A model generated the notes under the pieces. It saw only the letters and a program-made list of their open reading frames with translations. It made no database searches and was not told the origin of the DNA. A program made the translations under genes and the position numbers. Below, in pieces: positions 1-9,110 of a DNA stretch of 64,000 bases (positions are counted from its first letter, which is position 1; each line of letters opens with the position of its first letter). Source of the DNA: Lachnospiraceae bacterium (GTDB lineage: Bacteria; Bacillota; Clostridia; Lachnospirales; Lachnospiraceae). The stretch spans positions 62,001-126,000 of the forward strand of contig SVDN01000004.1 of NCBI GenBank assembly GCA_015057825.1, read 5' to 3'.

Positions 1-1
1 T

Positions 2-178
2 CCATTTCAGAAGGCTATTTTGGAAAAGAAATTACCGTATACAATCGGCGGCGGTATCGGACAGTCAAGAATTTGCATGTTTTTCTTAAGAAAAGCCCAT
101 ATCGGTGAGGTTCAAAGCTCCATATGGCCGGATGATATGATTGAAAAAGGCAAAGCTTCGGGCATGCTGTTCTTATAA
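2..178 (+). CDS. asnA: Aspartate--ammonia ligase, C-terminal fragment
   Basis: The gene enters from the left edge, and only its last 58 codons and stop are visible. The translated end carries [10 protein letters not shown] followed by a [13 protein letters not shown] tail, which matches the conserved C-terminus of ammonia-dependent asparagine synthetase AsnA, a class-II aminoacyl-tRNA-synthetase-fold enzyme that makes Asn from Asp, ATP and ammonia. The GGGIGQSR motif is the class-II motif 3 equivalent that binds ATP. It ends 14 bases before plsX on the same strand, so co-transcription is possible. The truncation is caused by the window edge and is not a sign of a broken gene. Confidence 0.88.
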   Translation, partial: PFQKAILEKKLPYTIGGGIGQSRICMFFLRKAHIGEVQSSIWPDDMIEKGKASGMLFL

Positions 179-192
179 TAGTTGAGGTATAT

Positions 193-1194
193 ATGAAAGA
201 TATGATAGTTGTTGCGGTAGACGCAATGGGCGGCGACAATGCACCTTTCGAAATCGTTAAGGGTGCGGTAGATGCCGTAAATGAAGAAAACAGAGTAAAA
301 GTTAAACTTTTCGGTGATGAAGCGACAATTAAAAACGAGCTTTCAAAATACAGTTTTGATAACTCGAAAATTGAAATTGTTCATACCAGCGAAGTAATAG
401 AAACCGCAGAAGCTCCCGTTAATGCCATTCGAGGAAAAAAAGATTCATCTTTGGTTCGAGGCATAAGAGATGTTAAAGAAGGCGGCAGCGACGCTTTCGT
501 TTCGGCGGGAAGTTCGGGTGCGGTACTTGTAGGAGGCCAGGTCCTTGTGGGCAAGGCAAAAGGAGTAAAAAGAGCACCTCTTGCACCACTTATTCCAACG
601 GAAAAGGGCGTGGCACTTTTAATCGACTGTGGTGCCAATGTTGATGCCAGATCCGACCATTTGCTGCAGTTTGCCCAAATCGGTTCAATATATATGGAAA
701 ACGTTTTGGGAATTAAAAATCCAAAAGTTGCCATTGTTAACATCGGTGCGGAAGAAGAAAAAGGAAATGCTCTTGTTAAAGAGACAATGCCTCTTCTTAA
801 AGAACTTGATAATATCAATTTTATCGGAAGCATCGAAGCAAGAGATATTCCGAAAGGTGATGCGGATGTTATTGTTTGCGAAGCCTTTGTTGGAAATGTA
901 ATTTTGAAGCTTTATGAAGGTGTTGCATCAACCCTTCTCAAAACAATCAAAGGCGGCTTGCTTAAAAACTTAAGATCCAAAATCGGAGCCTTGCTGGTTA
1001 AGCCGGCTCTTAAAGAAACTCTTAAGGATTTTGATGTAGAAAAATACGGCGGTGCACCGCTTTTGGGTCTTAATTCCCTTGTGGTTAAAGCTCATGGCAG
1101 CTCAAATGCCGTAGAAGTTAAAAATGCGATTTTGCAGTGTGTAACATTCAGCGATCAGGATATTACGGGAAAAATATCAGAAAGATTTGAATAG
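193..1194 (+). CDS. plsX: Phosphate acyltransferase PlsX
   Basis: PlsX converts acyl-ACP and phosphate to acyl-phosphate, the acyl donor for PlsY in phosphatidic acid synthesis, and works at the inner face of the membrane. The 333-residue product opens with VVAVDAMGGDNAP, the family signature, and contains VSAGSSGA and the late HGSSNA motif. Length matches the family. The start at 193 follows a GTTGAGG ribosome site; a second Met three codons in is a weaker alternative. It leads into acpP only 22 bases downstream, the usual Firmicute plsX-acpP-rnc-smc order. plsY and gpsA, the next steps of the pathway, lie about 27 kb further on in this window. Confidence 0.97.
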   Translation: MKDMIVVAVDAMGGDNAPFEIVKGAVDAVNEENRVKVKLFGDEATIKNELSKYSFDNSKIEIVHTSEVIETAEAPVNAIRGKKDSSLVRGIRDVKEGGSDAFVSAGSSGAVLVGGQVLVGKAKGVKRAPLAPLIPTEKGVALLIDCGANVDARSDHLLQFAQIGSIYMENVLGIKNPKVAIVNIGAEEEKGNALVKETMPLLKELDNINFIGSIEARDIPKGDADVIVCEAFVGNVILKLYEGVASTLLKTIKGGLLKNLRSKIGALLVKPALKETLKDFDVEKYGGAPLLGLNSLVVKAHGSSNAVEVKNAILQCVTFSDQDITGKISERFE

Positions 1195-1216
1195 AAAAGG
1201 GCTAGGAGGAATATAT

Positions 1217-1447
1217 ATGGAATTCGAAAAATTAAGAGACATAATAGCAGACGTATTAAACATTGATAAGGAGTCTATCAAACCCGAAACAACATTTAAG
1301 GATGATTTGGGCGCCGATTCCTTGGACGTTTTCCAAATAATTATGGAAATCGAAGAAGAGTTCAAAGTAAGTATTGATAACGAAGAAGCTGAAAAAATCA
1401 TCACTGTGGGTGATGCAGCAGAAGCTATCAAAAAAGCAATTTCATAA
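1217..1447 (+). CDS. acpP: Acyl carrier protein
   Basis: A 76-residue acidic four-helix carrier that holds growing fatty-acyl chains on a phosphopantetheine arm. The attachment site is Ser35 in the DDLGADSLD motif. The start at 1217 is chosen because AGGAGG sits 8 bases upstream; a longer reading frame from 1187 would add ten residues overlapping the plsX stop region and has no family support. It follows plsX directly and so supplies the substrate carrier of that enzyme. Confidence 0.97.
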   Translation: MEFEKLRDIIADVLNIDKESIKPETTFKDDLGADSLDVFQIIMEIEEEFKVSIDNEEAEKIITVGDAAEAIKKAIS

Positions 1448-1470
1448 GAAAGTTATTATTGCGGTAATCG

Positions 1471-1506
1471 GTACACTTAGTTTGCTTTCGGGCAAAAAAA
1501 GTGTAC
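1471..1506 (+). promoter_or_regulatory. Two-part RNA hairpin upstream of rnc
   Basis: An outer perfect 8-bp inverted repeat (GTACACTT at 1471-1478, AAGTGTAC at 1499-1506) encloses an inner 5-bp pair (TTTGC at 1481-1485, GCAAA at 1492-1496), separated by an AG/AA internal loop. It lies 40 bases before the rnc start. The following sequence is not a clean T-run, so a strong intrinsic terminator is doubtful. A processing site or a partial terminator between acpP and rnc is possible. Confidence 0.5.
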
Positions 1507-1546
1507 TCTTACTTGCTTTAAAAAATAAAAAAGAATAGGTGATGAC

Positions 1547-2233
1547 ATGAACAATTTTGATATCGGAAAATTGGAAAATGCCATTGGATGCAAGTTTAAC
1601 GACAAGACTTTACTTAAGAAAGCAGTGACACACAGTTCTTTTGCAAACGAAAGATCTCATAATATGCTTGATTGCAACGAAAGACTTGAGTTTCTCGGAG
1701 ATGCTGTTTTAGAACTTTGTGTCAGTGAGTTTCTGTTTGAGAAGTATCCGAGCCGCCCTGAAGGCGAACTTACTAAACTCAGATCACAGCTTGTTTGCGA
1801 ACAATCTTTGGCAATATCCGCAAGAGAAATTAAATTAGGCGATCATTTGCTTTTAAGTAAAGGCGAAGATCAGACAGGTGGAAGAAAAAGAGATTCCATT
1901 CTTTCAGATGCTTTTGAAGCCGTAATAGGCGCAATTTATCTGGATTTGGGTCGTGAAGAGGCCAATGCTTTTATTACTCGCAATGTTTTAAACGATGTGG
2001 AAAGCAGACAGGCAATTATCGACGCCAAGTCGATTTTACAGGAGATGGTCCAGGAGAAAAAGCAAAGTTTAACTTATGCGGTGGTTGATGAATCCGGCCC
2101 TGATCACGACAAAACTTTCACCGTAAAAGCTGTAGTTAACGGTGAAGATGTGGGATACGGTAAAGGACCGTCTAAAAAGCGTGCCGAGCAAGAAGCGGCT
2201 TATAATGCAATAAGAAATATTAAAAATGTGTAA
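1547..2233 (+). CDS. rnc: Ribonuclease III
   Basis: RNase III cleaves double-stranded RNA, processing rRNA precursors and structured mRNAs. The 228-residue product has the catalytic signature ERLEFLGDAVLEL at about residues 45-57 and the second acidic site LSDAFEA at about 119-125. A C-terminal double-stranded-RNA-binding domain follows (about 155-226), ending in a KRAEQEAAYNAI helix. AGGTGA precedes the start. It lies between acpP and smc, the usual Firmicute neighbours, with only 11 bases to smc. The hairpin at 1471-1506 lies in its upstream leader. Confidence 0.97.
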   Translation: MNNFDIGKLENAIGCKFNDKTLLKKAVTHSSFANERSHNMLDCNERLEFLGDAVLELCVSEFLFEKYPSRPEGELTKLRSQLVCEQSLAISAREIKLGDHLLLSKGEDQTGGRKRDSILSDAFEAVIGAIYLDLGREEANAFITRNVLNDVESRQAIIDAKSILQEMVQEKKQSLTYAVVDESGPDHDKTFTVKAVVNGEDVGYGKGPSKKRAEQEAAYNAIRNIKNV

Positions 2234-2244
2234 TTGAGGGAAGA

Positions 2245-5200
2245 ATGTATTTAAAAAGTATTGAAGTTCAGGGTTTTAAATCCTTTGCAAATAAAATAAG
2301 ATTTGATTTTCATAACGGAATAACCGGAATTGTAGGACCTAACGGCAGCGGAAAAAGTAATGTTGCCGATGCGGTTCGTTGGGTGCTTGGTGAACAAAGG
2401 GTAAAACAGCTTCGTGGCGCAAAAATGGAAGATGTTATTTTTGCCGGCACGGAAAACAGAAAACCTTTGGGCTTTGCCTATGTTGCAATAACCATGGACA
2501 ATTCCGACCATAAGCTTGCTATCGATTTTGACGAAGTTACGGTATCAAGACGTATTTTTCGTTCCGGTGAAAGCGAATATATGATCAACGGTGCAACATG
2601 CCGTCTTAAAGATATTAACGAGCTTTTTTACGATACGGGTATCGGTAAAGAAGGATATTCCATTATCGGACAGGGCCAGATCGATAAAATCTTAAGCGGA
2701 AAGCCGGAAGAGCGTCGTGAGCTTTTTGATGAAGCCGTAGGTATTGTAAAATTCAAAAAAAGAAAAGCGGTAACATGTAAAAAGCTTGAAGATGAGCGTG
2801 CAAATATTGTTCGTATCAAAGATATTTTGTCGGAGCTTGAAAAACAAGTAGGACCATTAAAGGATCAATCCGAGACCGCTAAAGAATATTTAAAACTCAG
2901 AGATGAGCTTAAAACATATGATATTAACGGTTTTCTTTTGGAATCCGACGAAATCAAAAACAAAATTTTGGATGTTAATAACAATATAGGAATCGTAACT
3001 TCTGATTTGGAAAAAGCCAAAGCAGAACTTGAACTCAGTAAGCTTGACTATGAAAAGTTAGGTCTTATTCTTGATGAATTGGAAGATTCCATAGAAGAAA
3101 AAAAGAATAAGCTTAATTTAAGCAAGATTCAGGTCGAAAAGCTTGAAGGTGACGTTAAGGTTATTAACGAGCAGATAAATGCGGCGAAATCAAACGATGA
3201 AATGTTTGATGAGCGAATTAAAAGTTTGGATGAGCAGATTAGCAACAACCAAGCCGATTTGGAATCTTTAAAAGAAGAAAAAGAAAAAATAGAAGATACA
3301 TTGAACAATGCAACTTCGCTTCAAAATGATGAAGATACAAAGCTTGCTGCAATTACGGATAAAATCGATGAATTAAATGAGCAGGTTGAAACCGCCAAAA
3401 CGGAAATTATCGAGCTTTTAAACAAAAAAAGCGGCGTTAAGACTAAATTGGAACGTTACGAAACCATGCTTGAACAGATAGAGCGCAGGAAAAATGAGCT
3501 TTCGGAAAGCTTTAAACAGCATGAATCCGACAGCAAAGAGCAGGAAGAACTTATAGCCAAGTTAAAAAATGAATTGGAAGAAGTAAGTTCGGCCTATGAT
3601 GAAAAAAGCGCAAAAGTTCTTGATATTACAAATAAAATCAAAGAAATAGACATTAATACAAGCAGCTTAAATAAAAAGTATGAAGACTGCAACCGTATTT
3701 ATCATCGTGACAGTTCACGTCTCGAATCTTTAAAGAATATTACCGAAAGATACGAAGGTTACAACAATAGCATTCGTAAGGTAATGGAACTTAAAGAGCA
3801 AAGAAAAGGTATTATCGGTGTTGTAGCGGATATTATCAAAACCGAGCAAAAGTATGAAATTGCCATTGAAACGGCATTGGGCGGCAGTATTCAAAATATT
3901 GTTACCGATGATGAAAAATGCGCAAAAGACATTATCGAATACTTAAAGAAAAACAAATTCGGTCGTGCCACATTCCTTCCATTAAGCAGTATCGGCAACA
4001 GAGCGCCTTTTAATAACGAAAACGTTTTAAGAGAAAAAGGCGTTGTGGGACTTGCAAGTGATTTGGTTGACATAAAAAAGGAATATGCCGGAGTCGCAAA
4101 ATATCTGTTGGGAAGAATCGTGGTAGTTGATCATATTGATAACGCTCTTCTTCTTGCACGTAAGTATAACTACTCATTAAGAATCGTTACATTGGAGGGT
4201 GAACTCTTAAATGTAGGCGGTTCCTTAACCGGTGGTGCATATAAAAACACATCGAATCTTTTGGGTCGTCGACGTGAAATCGAAGATTTGGAAAAATCCG
4301 TTGATGAATTTAAAGCTTTGATGAATAATCTAAGCAAACAGCTTGAATCTGAAAAAGAAGAAAGAGGCAAACTTTCCGAAAGTTTGGAAAGTCTTAAACT
4401 TGAGTTGCAAGAACAAGCACTTCTTAAAAATACCGTAAGTCTTAATATTAAGCAGGCGGGCGAAAAGTTTGAAGAATTGGAATCTTCTTTCAAAAATATC
4501 GAGAAAGAAAATGCCGAAATTGAGATTCAGGTTGCCGAAATCAACGACAACAACAATGTTTTAAAAGAAGAACTTCAATCCATCGAAGATGAAAACAAAA
4601 AGCTGGAAGATAGCATTAACGACTTAAATGCAAAAATCGATGCGGAAAAAGAAAATGAAAATGCTCAAAGCAAAAAAGCCGAGGAAATGCGTATAGAGCA
4701 TTCCAAGCTTTTTGAAAAAAACAGTTTTGTTGCGGATTCAATCAAGCGTTTGGAAGCGGAAATCAAACGTATTGAAGCTGAAAAAGAAGAACTTGTGAAT
4801 AATCGCGCGGGTAACAGCGAAGAAATCGAAAACAAACTTGCGCAGATTGAAGAAATTAAGATTTCAATCGAAAAAGGAAAAGATGAGATTGTTTTCTTAA
4901 ACGATGAAATAGAAGCTGATATCAAAAATAAAGAAGAACAGGCATCGGACCACAAAGATTTCTTGAACAAGCGTGATGAAATTTCCGAAAAAATCAACAC
5001 ATTGGAAAAAGAAATATTAAGATTGGATGTTCAAAAAGAAAAGTTCAATGAAGCTTTGGAATCAAAAGTTGCCTATATTTGGGAACAATACGAACTTACT
5101 TTGGTATCGGCCGCAGCCTTCAGAAACGAAGAGCTTACAAATTTAAATTCAATCAAGCGTAAAACCGGCGAGTTAAAAAGCGCTATCAAGGCTTTGGGTG

Positions 5201-5808
5201 ACGTTAATGTTAACGCAATAGAGGAATACAAGTCGGTTTCCGAAAGATATGAGTTTTTAAATGCGCAGCATGAAGATTTAATCGAAGCCGAGGCAAATCT
5301 GGTTAAGATTATCGAAGAACTTGATGATGGCATGAGAAAGCAGTTTAACAGCGAGTTCGAAAAAATCAGAACTGAGTTTGACAAAGTATTTAAGGAACTT
5401 TTCGGTGGTGGTAAAGGTACAATCGAACTTGATGACGAGGACGAAGATGTTCTTGAAACAAGCATTACCATTACAGCACAGCCGCCGGGCAAAAAACTTC
5501 AAAATATGATGCAGTTATCCGGTGGTGAAAAGGCTCTTACGGCAATAGCCCTTTTGTTCGCAATTCAGAATTTAAAACCATCTCCATTTTGTCTTTTGGA
5601 CGAAATCGAGGCGGCATTGGATGACTCGAATGTTGGCAGGTTTGCCGGATATTTGCATAAACTGACAGAATATACACAGTTTATCGTTATTACACACAGA
5701 AAGGGCACAATGTCTGCAGCAGACAGACTTTACGGTATTACAATGCAGGAAAAAGGTGTATCGGCCCTTGTTTCCGTTGACCTTTTGGAAAATGAACTTG
5801 ATAAATAA
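2245..5808 (+). CDS. smc: Chromosome partition protein Smc
   Basis: The 1187-residue condensin ATPase organises and segregates the chromosome together with ScpA and ScpB, neither of which is in the window. The N-terminal head has Walker A GPNGSGKSN at residues 31-39. Two long charged coiled-coil arms surround a hinge at about 520-665 that includes GGSLTGG. The C-terminal head has the ABC signature LSGGEKALTA near 1091 and Walker B CLLDEIEAALDD near 1116. Length is typical. The start follows a GAGGG site 11 bases after rnc, and ftsY follows 22 bases later, which is the standard rnc-smc-ftsY operon. Confidence 0.98.
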   Translation: MYLKSIEVQGFKSFANKIRFDFHNGITGIVGPNGSGKSNVADAVRWVLGEQRVKQLRGAKMEDVIFAGTENRKPLGFAYVAITMDNSDHKLAIDFDEVTVSRRIFRSGESEYMINGATCRLKDINELFYDTGIGKEGYSIIGQGQIDKILSGKPEERRELFDEAVGIVKFKKRKAVTCKKLEDERANIVRIKDILSELEKQVGPLKDQSETAKEYLKLRDELKTYDINGFLLESDEIKNKILDVNNNIGIVTSDLEKAKAELELSKLDYEKLGLILDELEDSIEEKKNKLNLSKIQVEKLEGDVKVINEQINAAKSNDEMFDERIKSLDEQISNNQADLESLKEEKEKIEDTLNNATSLQNDEDTKLAAITDKIDELNEQVETAKTEIIELLNKKSGVKTKLERYETMLEQIERRKNELSESFKQHESDSKEQEELIAKLKNELEEVSSAYDEKSAKVLDITNKIKEIDINTSSLNKKYEDCNRIYHRDSSRLESLKNITERYEGYNNSIRKVMELKEQRKGIIGVVADIIKTEQKYEIAIETALGGSIQNIVTDDEKCAKDIIEYLKKNKFGRATFLPLSSIGNRAPFNNENVLREKGVVGLASDLVDIKKEYAGVAKYLLGRIVVVDHIDNALLLARKYNYSLRIVTLEGELLNVGGSLTGGAYKNTSNLLGRRREIEDLEKSVDEFKALMNNLSKQLESEKEERGKLSESLESLKLELQEQALLKNTVSLNIKQAGEKFEELESSFKNIEKENAEIEIQVAEINDNNNVLKEELQSIEDENKKLEDSINDLNAKIDAEKENENAQSKKAEEMRIEHSKLFEKNSFVADSIKRLEAEIKRIEAEKEELVNNRAGNSEEIENKLAQIEEIKISIEKGKDEIVFLNDEIEADIKNKEEQASDHKDFLNKRDEISEKINTLEKEILRLDVQKEKFNEALESKVAYIWEQYELTLVSAAAFRNEELTNLNSIKRKTGELKSAIKALGDVNVNAIEEYKSVSERYEFLNAQHEDLIEAEANLVKIIEELDDGMRKQFNSEFEKIRTEFDKVFKELFGGGKGTIELDDEDEDVLETSITITAQPPGKKLQNMMQLSGGEKALTAIALLFAIQNLKPSPFCLLDEIEAALDDSNVGRFAGYLHKLTEYTQFIVITHRKGTMSAADRLYGITMQEKGVSALVSVDLLENELDK

Positions 5809-5830
5809 TCTTGTTTAAAAGGAGTATTGA

Positions 5831-6772
5831 ATGAGCGAAGAAAAGAAAGGCTTTTTTAAAAGATTATTAAGCGGAATGACCAAAACCCGCGATAATATCG
5901 CAAGCGGTTTCGGAAGTATTTTTTCAAGATCCGCCATTGATGATGATTTTTACGAAGAGTTGGAAGAAACACTTATTATGAGCGATATGGGTGTTCGCAC
6001 AACTATGGAAGTTTTGGATGAGCTTAAAGATAAAGTTAAAAAAGAACATATTAAAGAGCCGTCCGAATGTAAGAATCTTTTGATAGAAACAATAAAAGAG
6101 CAGATGACTTTGTCGGAGACGGCTTACGAATACGAGAACAAAAAATCGGTACTTCTTCTGATAGGAGTTAACGGTGTGGGTAAAACCACAACCGTGGGTA
6201 AGCTTGCTTCTCAGCTTAAAGCCATGGACAAAAAAGTCATATTGGCCGCAGCGGATACTTTCAGAGCAGCCGCAGCCGAGCAGTTGACCCAGTGGGCCAA
6301 TCGCGTCGGCGTTGAAATAATTGCGGGGCAAGAGGGCTCCGATCCGGCAGCAATTGTTTATGATGCACTTTCCGCCGCAAAGGCTCGTAATGCGGACGTA
6401 CTTATTTGCGATACTGCGGGTCGTCTTCACAATAAGAAAAATCTTATGGAAGAGCTTAAGAAAATCAACAGAATTATTGATAAAGAATATCCTGATTGTT
6501 ACAGAGAAAATCTTATAGTTTTGGATGCCACCACAGGGCAAAACGCTCTTGAGCAGGCAAAGCAATTTATGGAAGTTGCCGATATTTCGGGTATCGTCCT
6601 TACTAAAATGGACGGAACCGCAAAAGGCGGTATCGCTGTAGCGATACAGTCGGAACTTGGAATACCGGTTAAATATATCGGAATCGGCGAAAAGGTTGAA
6701 GACTTGACCAAGTTTAACTCGGACCAGTTTGTGGATGCGATTTTTAACGAATCAAATTCGGAAGATATTTAA
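5831..6772 (+). CDS. ftsY: Signal recognition particle receptor FtsY
   Basis: FtsY is the membrane-associated GTPase that receives Ffh-ribosome complexes and delivers nascent membrane proteins to SecYEG. The 313-residue product has a short N-terminal helix rich in Lys and Phe (membrane targeting), the NG domain with P-loop GVNGVGKTTT at about residues 112-121, DTAGRLHNK (G3) and TKMDGTAKGG (G4 and closing loop). There is no long acidic A domain, as is usual in Gram-positives. An AAGGAG site precedes the start. Its partner ffh lies 3 kb downstream. Confidence 0.97.
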   Translation: MSEEKKGFFKRLLSGMTKTRDNIASGFGSIFSRSAIDDDFYEELEETLIMSDMGVRTTMEVLDELKDKVKKEHIKEPSECKNLLIETIKEQMTLSETAYEYENKKSVLLLIGVNGVGKTTTVGKLASQLKAMDKKVILAAADTFRAAAAEQLTQWANRVGVEIIAGQEGSDPAAIVYDALSAAKARNADVLICDTAGRLHNKKNLMEELKKINRIIDKEYPDCYRENLIVLDATTGQNALEQAKQFMEVADISGIVLTKMDGTAKGGIAVAIQSELGIPVKYIGIGEKVEDLTKFNSDQFVDAIFNESNSEDI

Positions 6773-6818
6773 ATAACAAAAACTTATTTTACAGAAATAT
6801 AGTATAGTAGGTGGTTAA

Positions 6819-8045
6819 ATGAGTAATACGAAAAAATTAACATTGGAAAAATTTGAAGAAGCTACTGAAATAGTAAGCCGCGTAACACAAAAGACAAATC
6901 TTATGTACAGCGAGTACTTGAGCAATCAATGCGGCAACAAAGTATATTTAAAACCGGAAAATATGCAGTACACAGGTGCATATAAGGTTCGCGGAGCTTA
7001 TTATAAAATAAGCACACTTTCAAATGAAGAGCGCGAAAAAGGTCTTATAACATCATCAGCAGGCAACCATGCTCAGGGTGTTGCCTATGCTGCAAGTCAA
7101 TACGGATGCAAGGCAACGATTGTTATGCCGACGGTTACACCTCTTATGAAAGTTAATCGCACAAAAAGCTATGGCGCGGAAGTAATCCTTTACGGCGATG
7201 TTTATGATGATGCTTATCAATATGCAATGAAACTTGCCGAAGAAAAGGGATATACATTTATTCATCCTTTCGATGATTTGGATGTTGCAACAGGTCAGGG
7301 AACCATAGCAATGGAAATAATCAAAGAACTTCCTACCGTTGATTATATTCTTGTTCCTATCGGCGGAGGCGGTCTTGCAACGGGCGTTTCAACACTTGCA
7401 AAAATGCTTAATCCAAACATCAAAGTTATAGGTGTGGAGCCTGCAGGTGCAAACTGCATGCAGGAATCCATTAAAGCCGGAAAGGTTGTAACGCTTGACA
7501 GTGCATCAACAATCGCCGACGGTACTGCCGTAAAAACACCGGGCAGCAAGATTTTCCCGTATATTCAGGAAAATATCGATGATGTTATAACAATAGAAGA
7601 TGAGGAATTGATTGTAGCCTTTCTCGACATAGTGGAAAATCATAAAATGGTTGTTGAAAATTCCGGACTTTTAACCGTTGCGGCCCTTAAACATCTTGAT
7701 TTTAAAGATAAAAAGGTTGTTTCGATTTTGAGCGGCGGAAATATGGATATTATCACCATGTCATCGGTGGTTCAAAACGGACTTATTGCAAGAAGCAGAA
7801 TTTTCACGGTATCCGTGCTTTTGCCCGATAAGCCGGGTGAACTTCTTAAAGTAGCAAAAGTAATTGCCGATGAACAAGGTAATGTTATTAAGCTTGAACA
7901 CAATCAGTTTGTAAGCATTAACAGAAATGCAGCCGTTGGACTTACCATAACCATGGAAGCCTTTGGCGTTAAACATAAAGAAAGAATCTTAAATGCTCTT
8001 AAAAAAGCCGGATTTAATCCGACTCTTAACAAAGTAAGTTTATAA
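6819..8045 (+). CDS. ilvA: Threonine ammonia-lyase with ACT domain
   Basis: A PLP enzyme that deaminates L-threonine to 2-oxobutanoate, the first step to isoleucine or, in some clostridia, of threonine catabolism. Of 408 residues, the PLP-binding Lys56 lies in GAYKVRG. SSAGNHAQGVA is the substrate loop, and PIGGGGLATG binds the cofactor phosphate. A C-terminal ACT domain (about 328-400, FTVSVLLPDKPGELL) suggests allosteric control. This single-ACT form is typical of Firmicutes; sequence alone does not separate the IlvA and TdcB roles. AGGTGG precedes the start. A LysR regulator follows 29 bases downstream on the same strand. Confidence 0.92.
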   Translation: MSNTKKLTLEKFEEATEIVSRVTQKTNLMYSEYLSNQCGNKVYLKPENMQYTGAYKVRGAYYKISTLSNEEREKGLITSSAGNHAQGVAYAASQYGCKATIVMPTVTPLMKVNRTKSYGAEVILYGDVYDDAYQYAMKLAEEKGYTFIHPFDDLDVATGQGTIAMEIIKELPTVDYILVPIGGGGLATGVSTLAKMLNPNIKVIGVEPAGANCMQESIKAGKVVTLDSASTIADGTAVKTPGSKIFPYIQENIDDVITIEDEELIVAFLDIVENHKMVVENSGLLTVAALKHLDFKDKKVVSILSGGNMDIITMSSVVQNGLIARSRIFTVSVLLPDKPGELLKVAKVIADEQGNVIKLEHNQFVSINRNAAVGLTITMEAFGVKHKERILNALKKAGFNPTLNKVSL

Positions 8046-8074
8046 GCTTTAAAATCAAATGGGAGGTAAAACAA

Positions 8075-8974
8075 GTGAATGTTCAACATATGAAATATTT
8101 TATTGATATAGCTGAAACTCTTAGTTTTACCGAATCCGCAAAAAGGTGTGGGATTACGCAGCCTGCCTTAAGCAAGGCCATTTCTCAAATGGAAGAAGAG
8201 CTTGGCTTTGCACTTTTTACAAGAAACAGCAGGGCGGTGTATTTAACTCCCGCCGGTGATGTATTTTACAAAGACATTAAAAAAATTATAAGTGATTACG
8301 ATCTTGCCGTTACAAAGTCTCAAAATACGGCAAGAGATGAGGCATCCGAAGTTATAATAGGCATTTTGGAAGGAACAAGAGTCAGTGATTTGCTTCCGAA
8401 TGTAATCAAGCATTTTGAAAGGTATTATCCGGATGTAAGCATAATACTGAAGAATTTAAGCTTCGGTGCTTTGATAAAAGGTCTTTATGACGGAAGCCTA
8501 GACCTTGCTATTACGCTTAAATTCGAGATTCACGACAAAGAAAAGTTGGATTATGAAGTCTTGGAAGAGACAAAAGATCACATTGTGGTTCACAAAAATC
8601 ACCCTTTGGCATCGGCCAAAAACGTTAGCATTGCCGATTTTAAGGATGATACCTTTATTATGGTAAACACGCAGGATTCTCAAAATTCTCAAAAACAGAT
8701 TTTCGCGGCTTTCGATAAGGCGGGAATTATGCCGAAGATTCGATATGCTCCATCTATTCAAACGGAAATGTTATGGGTGCAGTCGGGCGTTGGTGTATGT
8801 TTCTTGGATTCCAGAAATATGCTTTACGAAAACAGCGAAGTTAAGTTTTTAAACGTAGGTGGAATCGGTGATCCGTCACTTTCCATTTGTTGGAACAACG
8901 ATTATCCGAATCCAATGAAAAAGCTTTTTAAAGACCTGCTTATATATGACATAAACGGAGGCACATTGGATTAG
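8075..8974 (+). CDS. LysR-family transcriptional regulator
   Basis: A 299-residue LysR-type regulator. The N-terminal winged helix-turn-helix (about residues 1-60) includes LSFTESAKRCGITQPALSKA, and a periplasmic-binding-like effector domain fills the rest. It starts with GTG at 8075, preceded at the right distance by GGGAGG. It is unusual for a LysR gene to lie downstream of its neighbour on the same strand instead of divergently, so it is probably co-transcribed with ilvA. A link to threonine or branched-chain amino acid control is inferred from position only. Confidence 0.9.
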   Translation: MNVQHMKYFIDIAETLSFTESAKRCGITQPALSKAISQMEEELGFALFTRNSRAVYLTPAGDVFYKDIKKIISDYDLAVTKSQNTARDEASEVIIGILEGTRVSDLLPNVIKHFERYYPDVSIILKNLSFGALIKGLYDGSLDLAITLKFEIHDKEKLDYEVLEETKDHIVVHKNHPLASAKNVSIADFKDDTFIMVNTQDSQNSQKQIFAAFDKAGIMPKIRYAPSIQTEMLWVQSGVGVCFLDSRNMLYENSEVKFLNVGGIGDPSLSICWNNDYPNPMKKLFKDLLIYDINGGTLD

Positions 8975-9009
8975 AAGTCGATTAAAATAGCATAATTTAA
9001 AATATTTTT

Positions 9010-9047
9010 AAGTGTCAAGAAAAAATACTTGACACTTATCTTTTTTT
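9010..9047 (+). terminator. Intrinsic terminator after the lysR gene
   Basis: Perfect 10-bp inverted repeat (AAGTGTCAAG at 9010-9019, CTTGACACTT at 9028-9037) with an 8-base loop, followed by ATC and seven T residues. It ends the ilvA-lysR unit. Its right arm physically contains the -35 box of the next promoter. Confidence 0.82.
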
Positions 9048-9057
9048 GGTTTAATAT
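9029..9057 (+). promoter_or_regulatory. Sigma-A promoter of the ylxM-ffh operon
   Basis: Consensus -35 TTGACA (9029-9034), 17-base spacer, -10 TAATAT (9052-9057). The -35 box is embedded in the right arm of the preceding terminator hairpin. Expected transcription start is near 9064, leaving about 45 bases of leader before ylxM. Confidence 0.8.
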
Positions 9058-9110
9058 AGTCAAAGTGTTAAATCATGCGCATTTCTATATTTTGCCCGGG
9101 AGGCTTAAGG

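Noticed and set aside
5073..5492. Long reverse-strand open frames inside smc and other genes
   Set aside because: They lie wholly within clear coding sequences, have low-complexity Ser/Leu-rich translations, and no ribosome sites.
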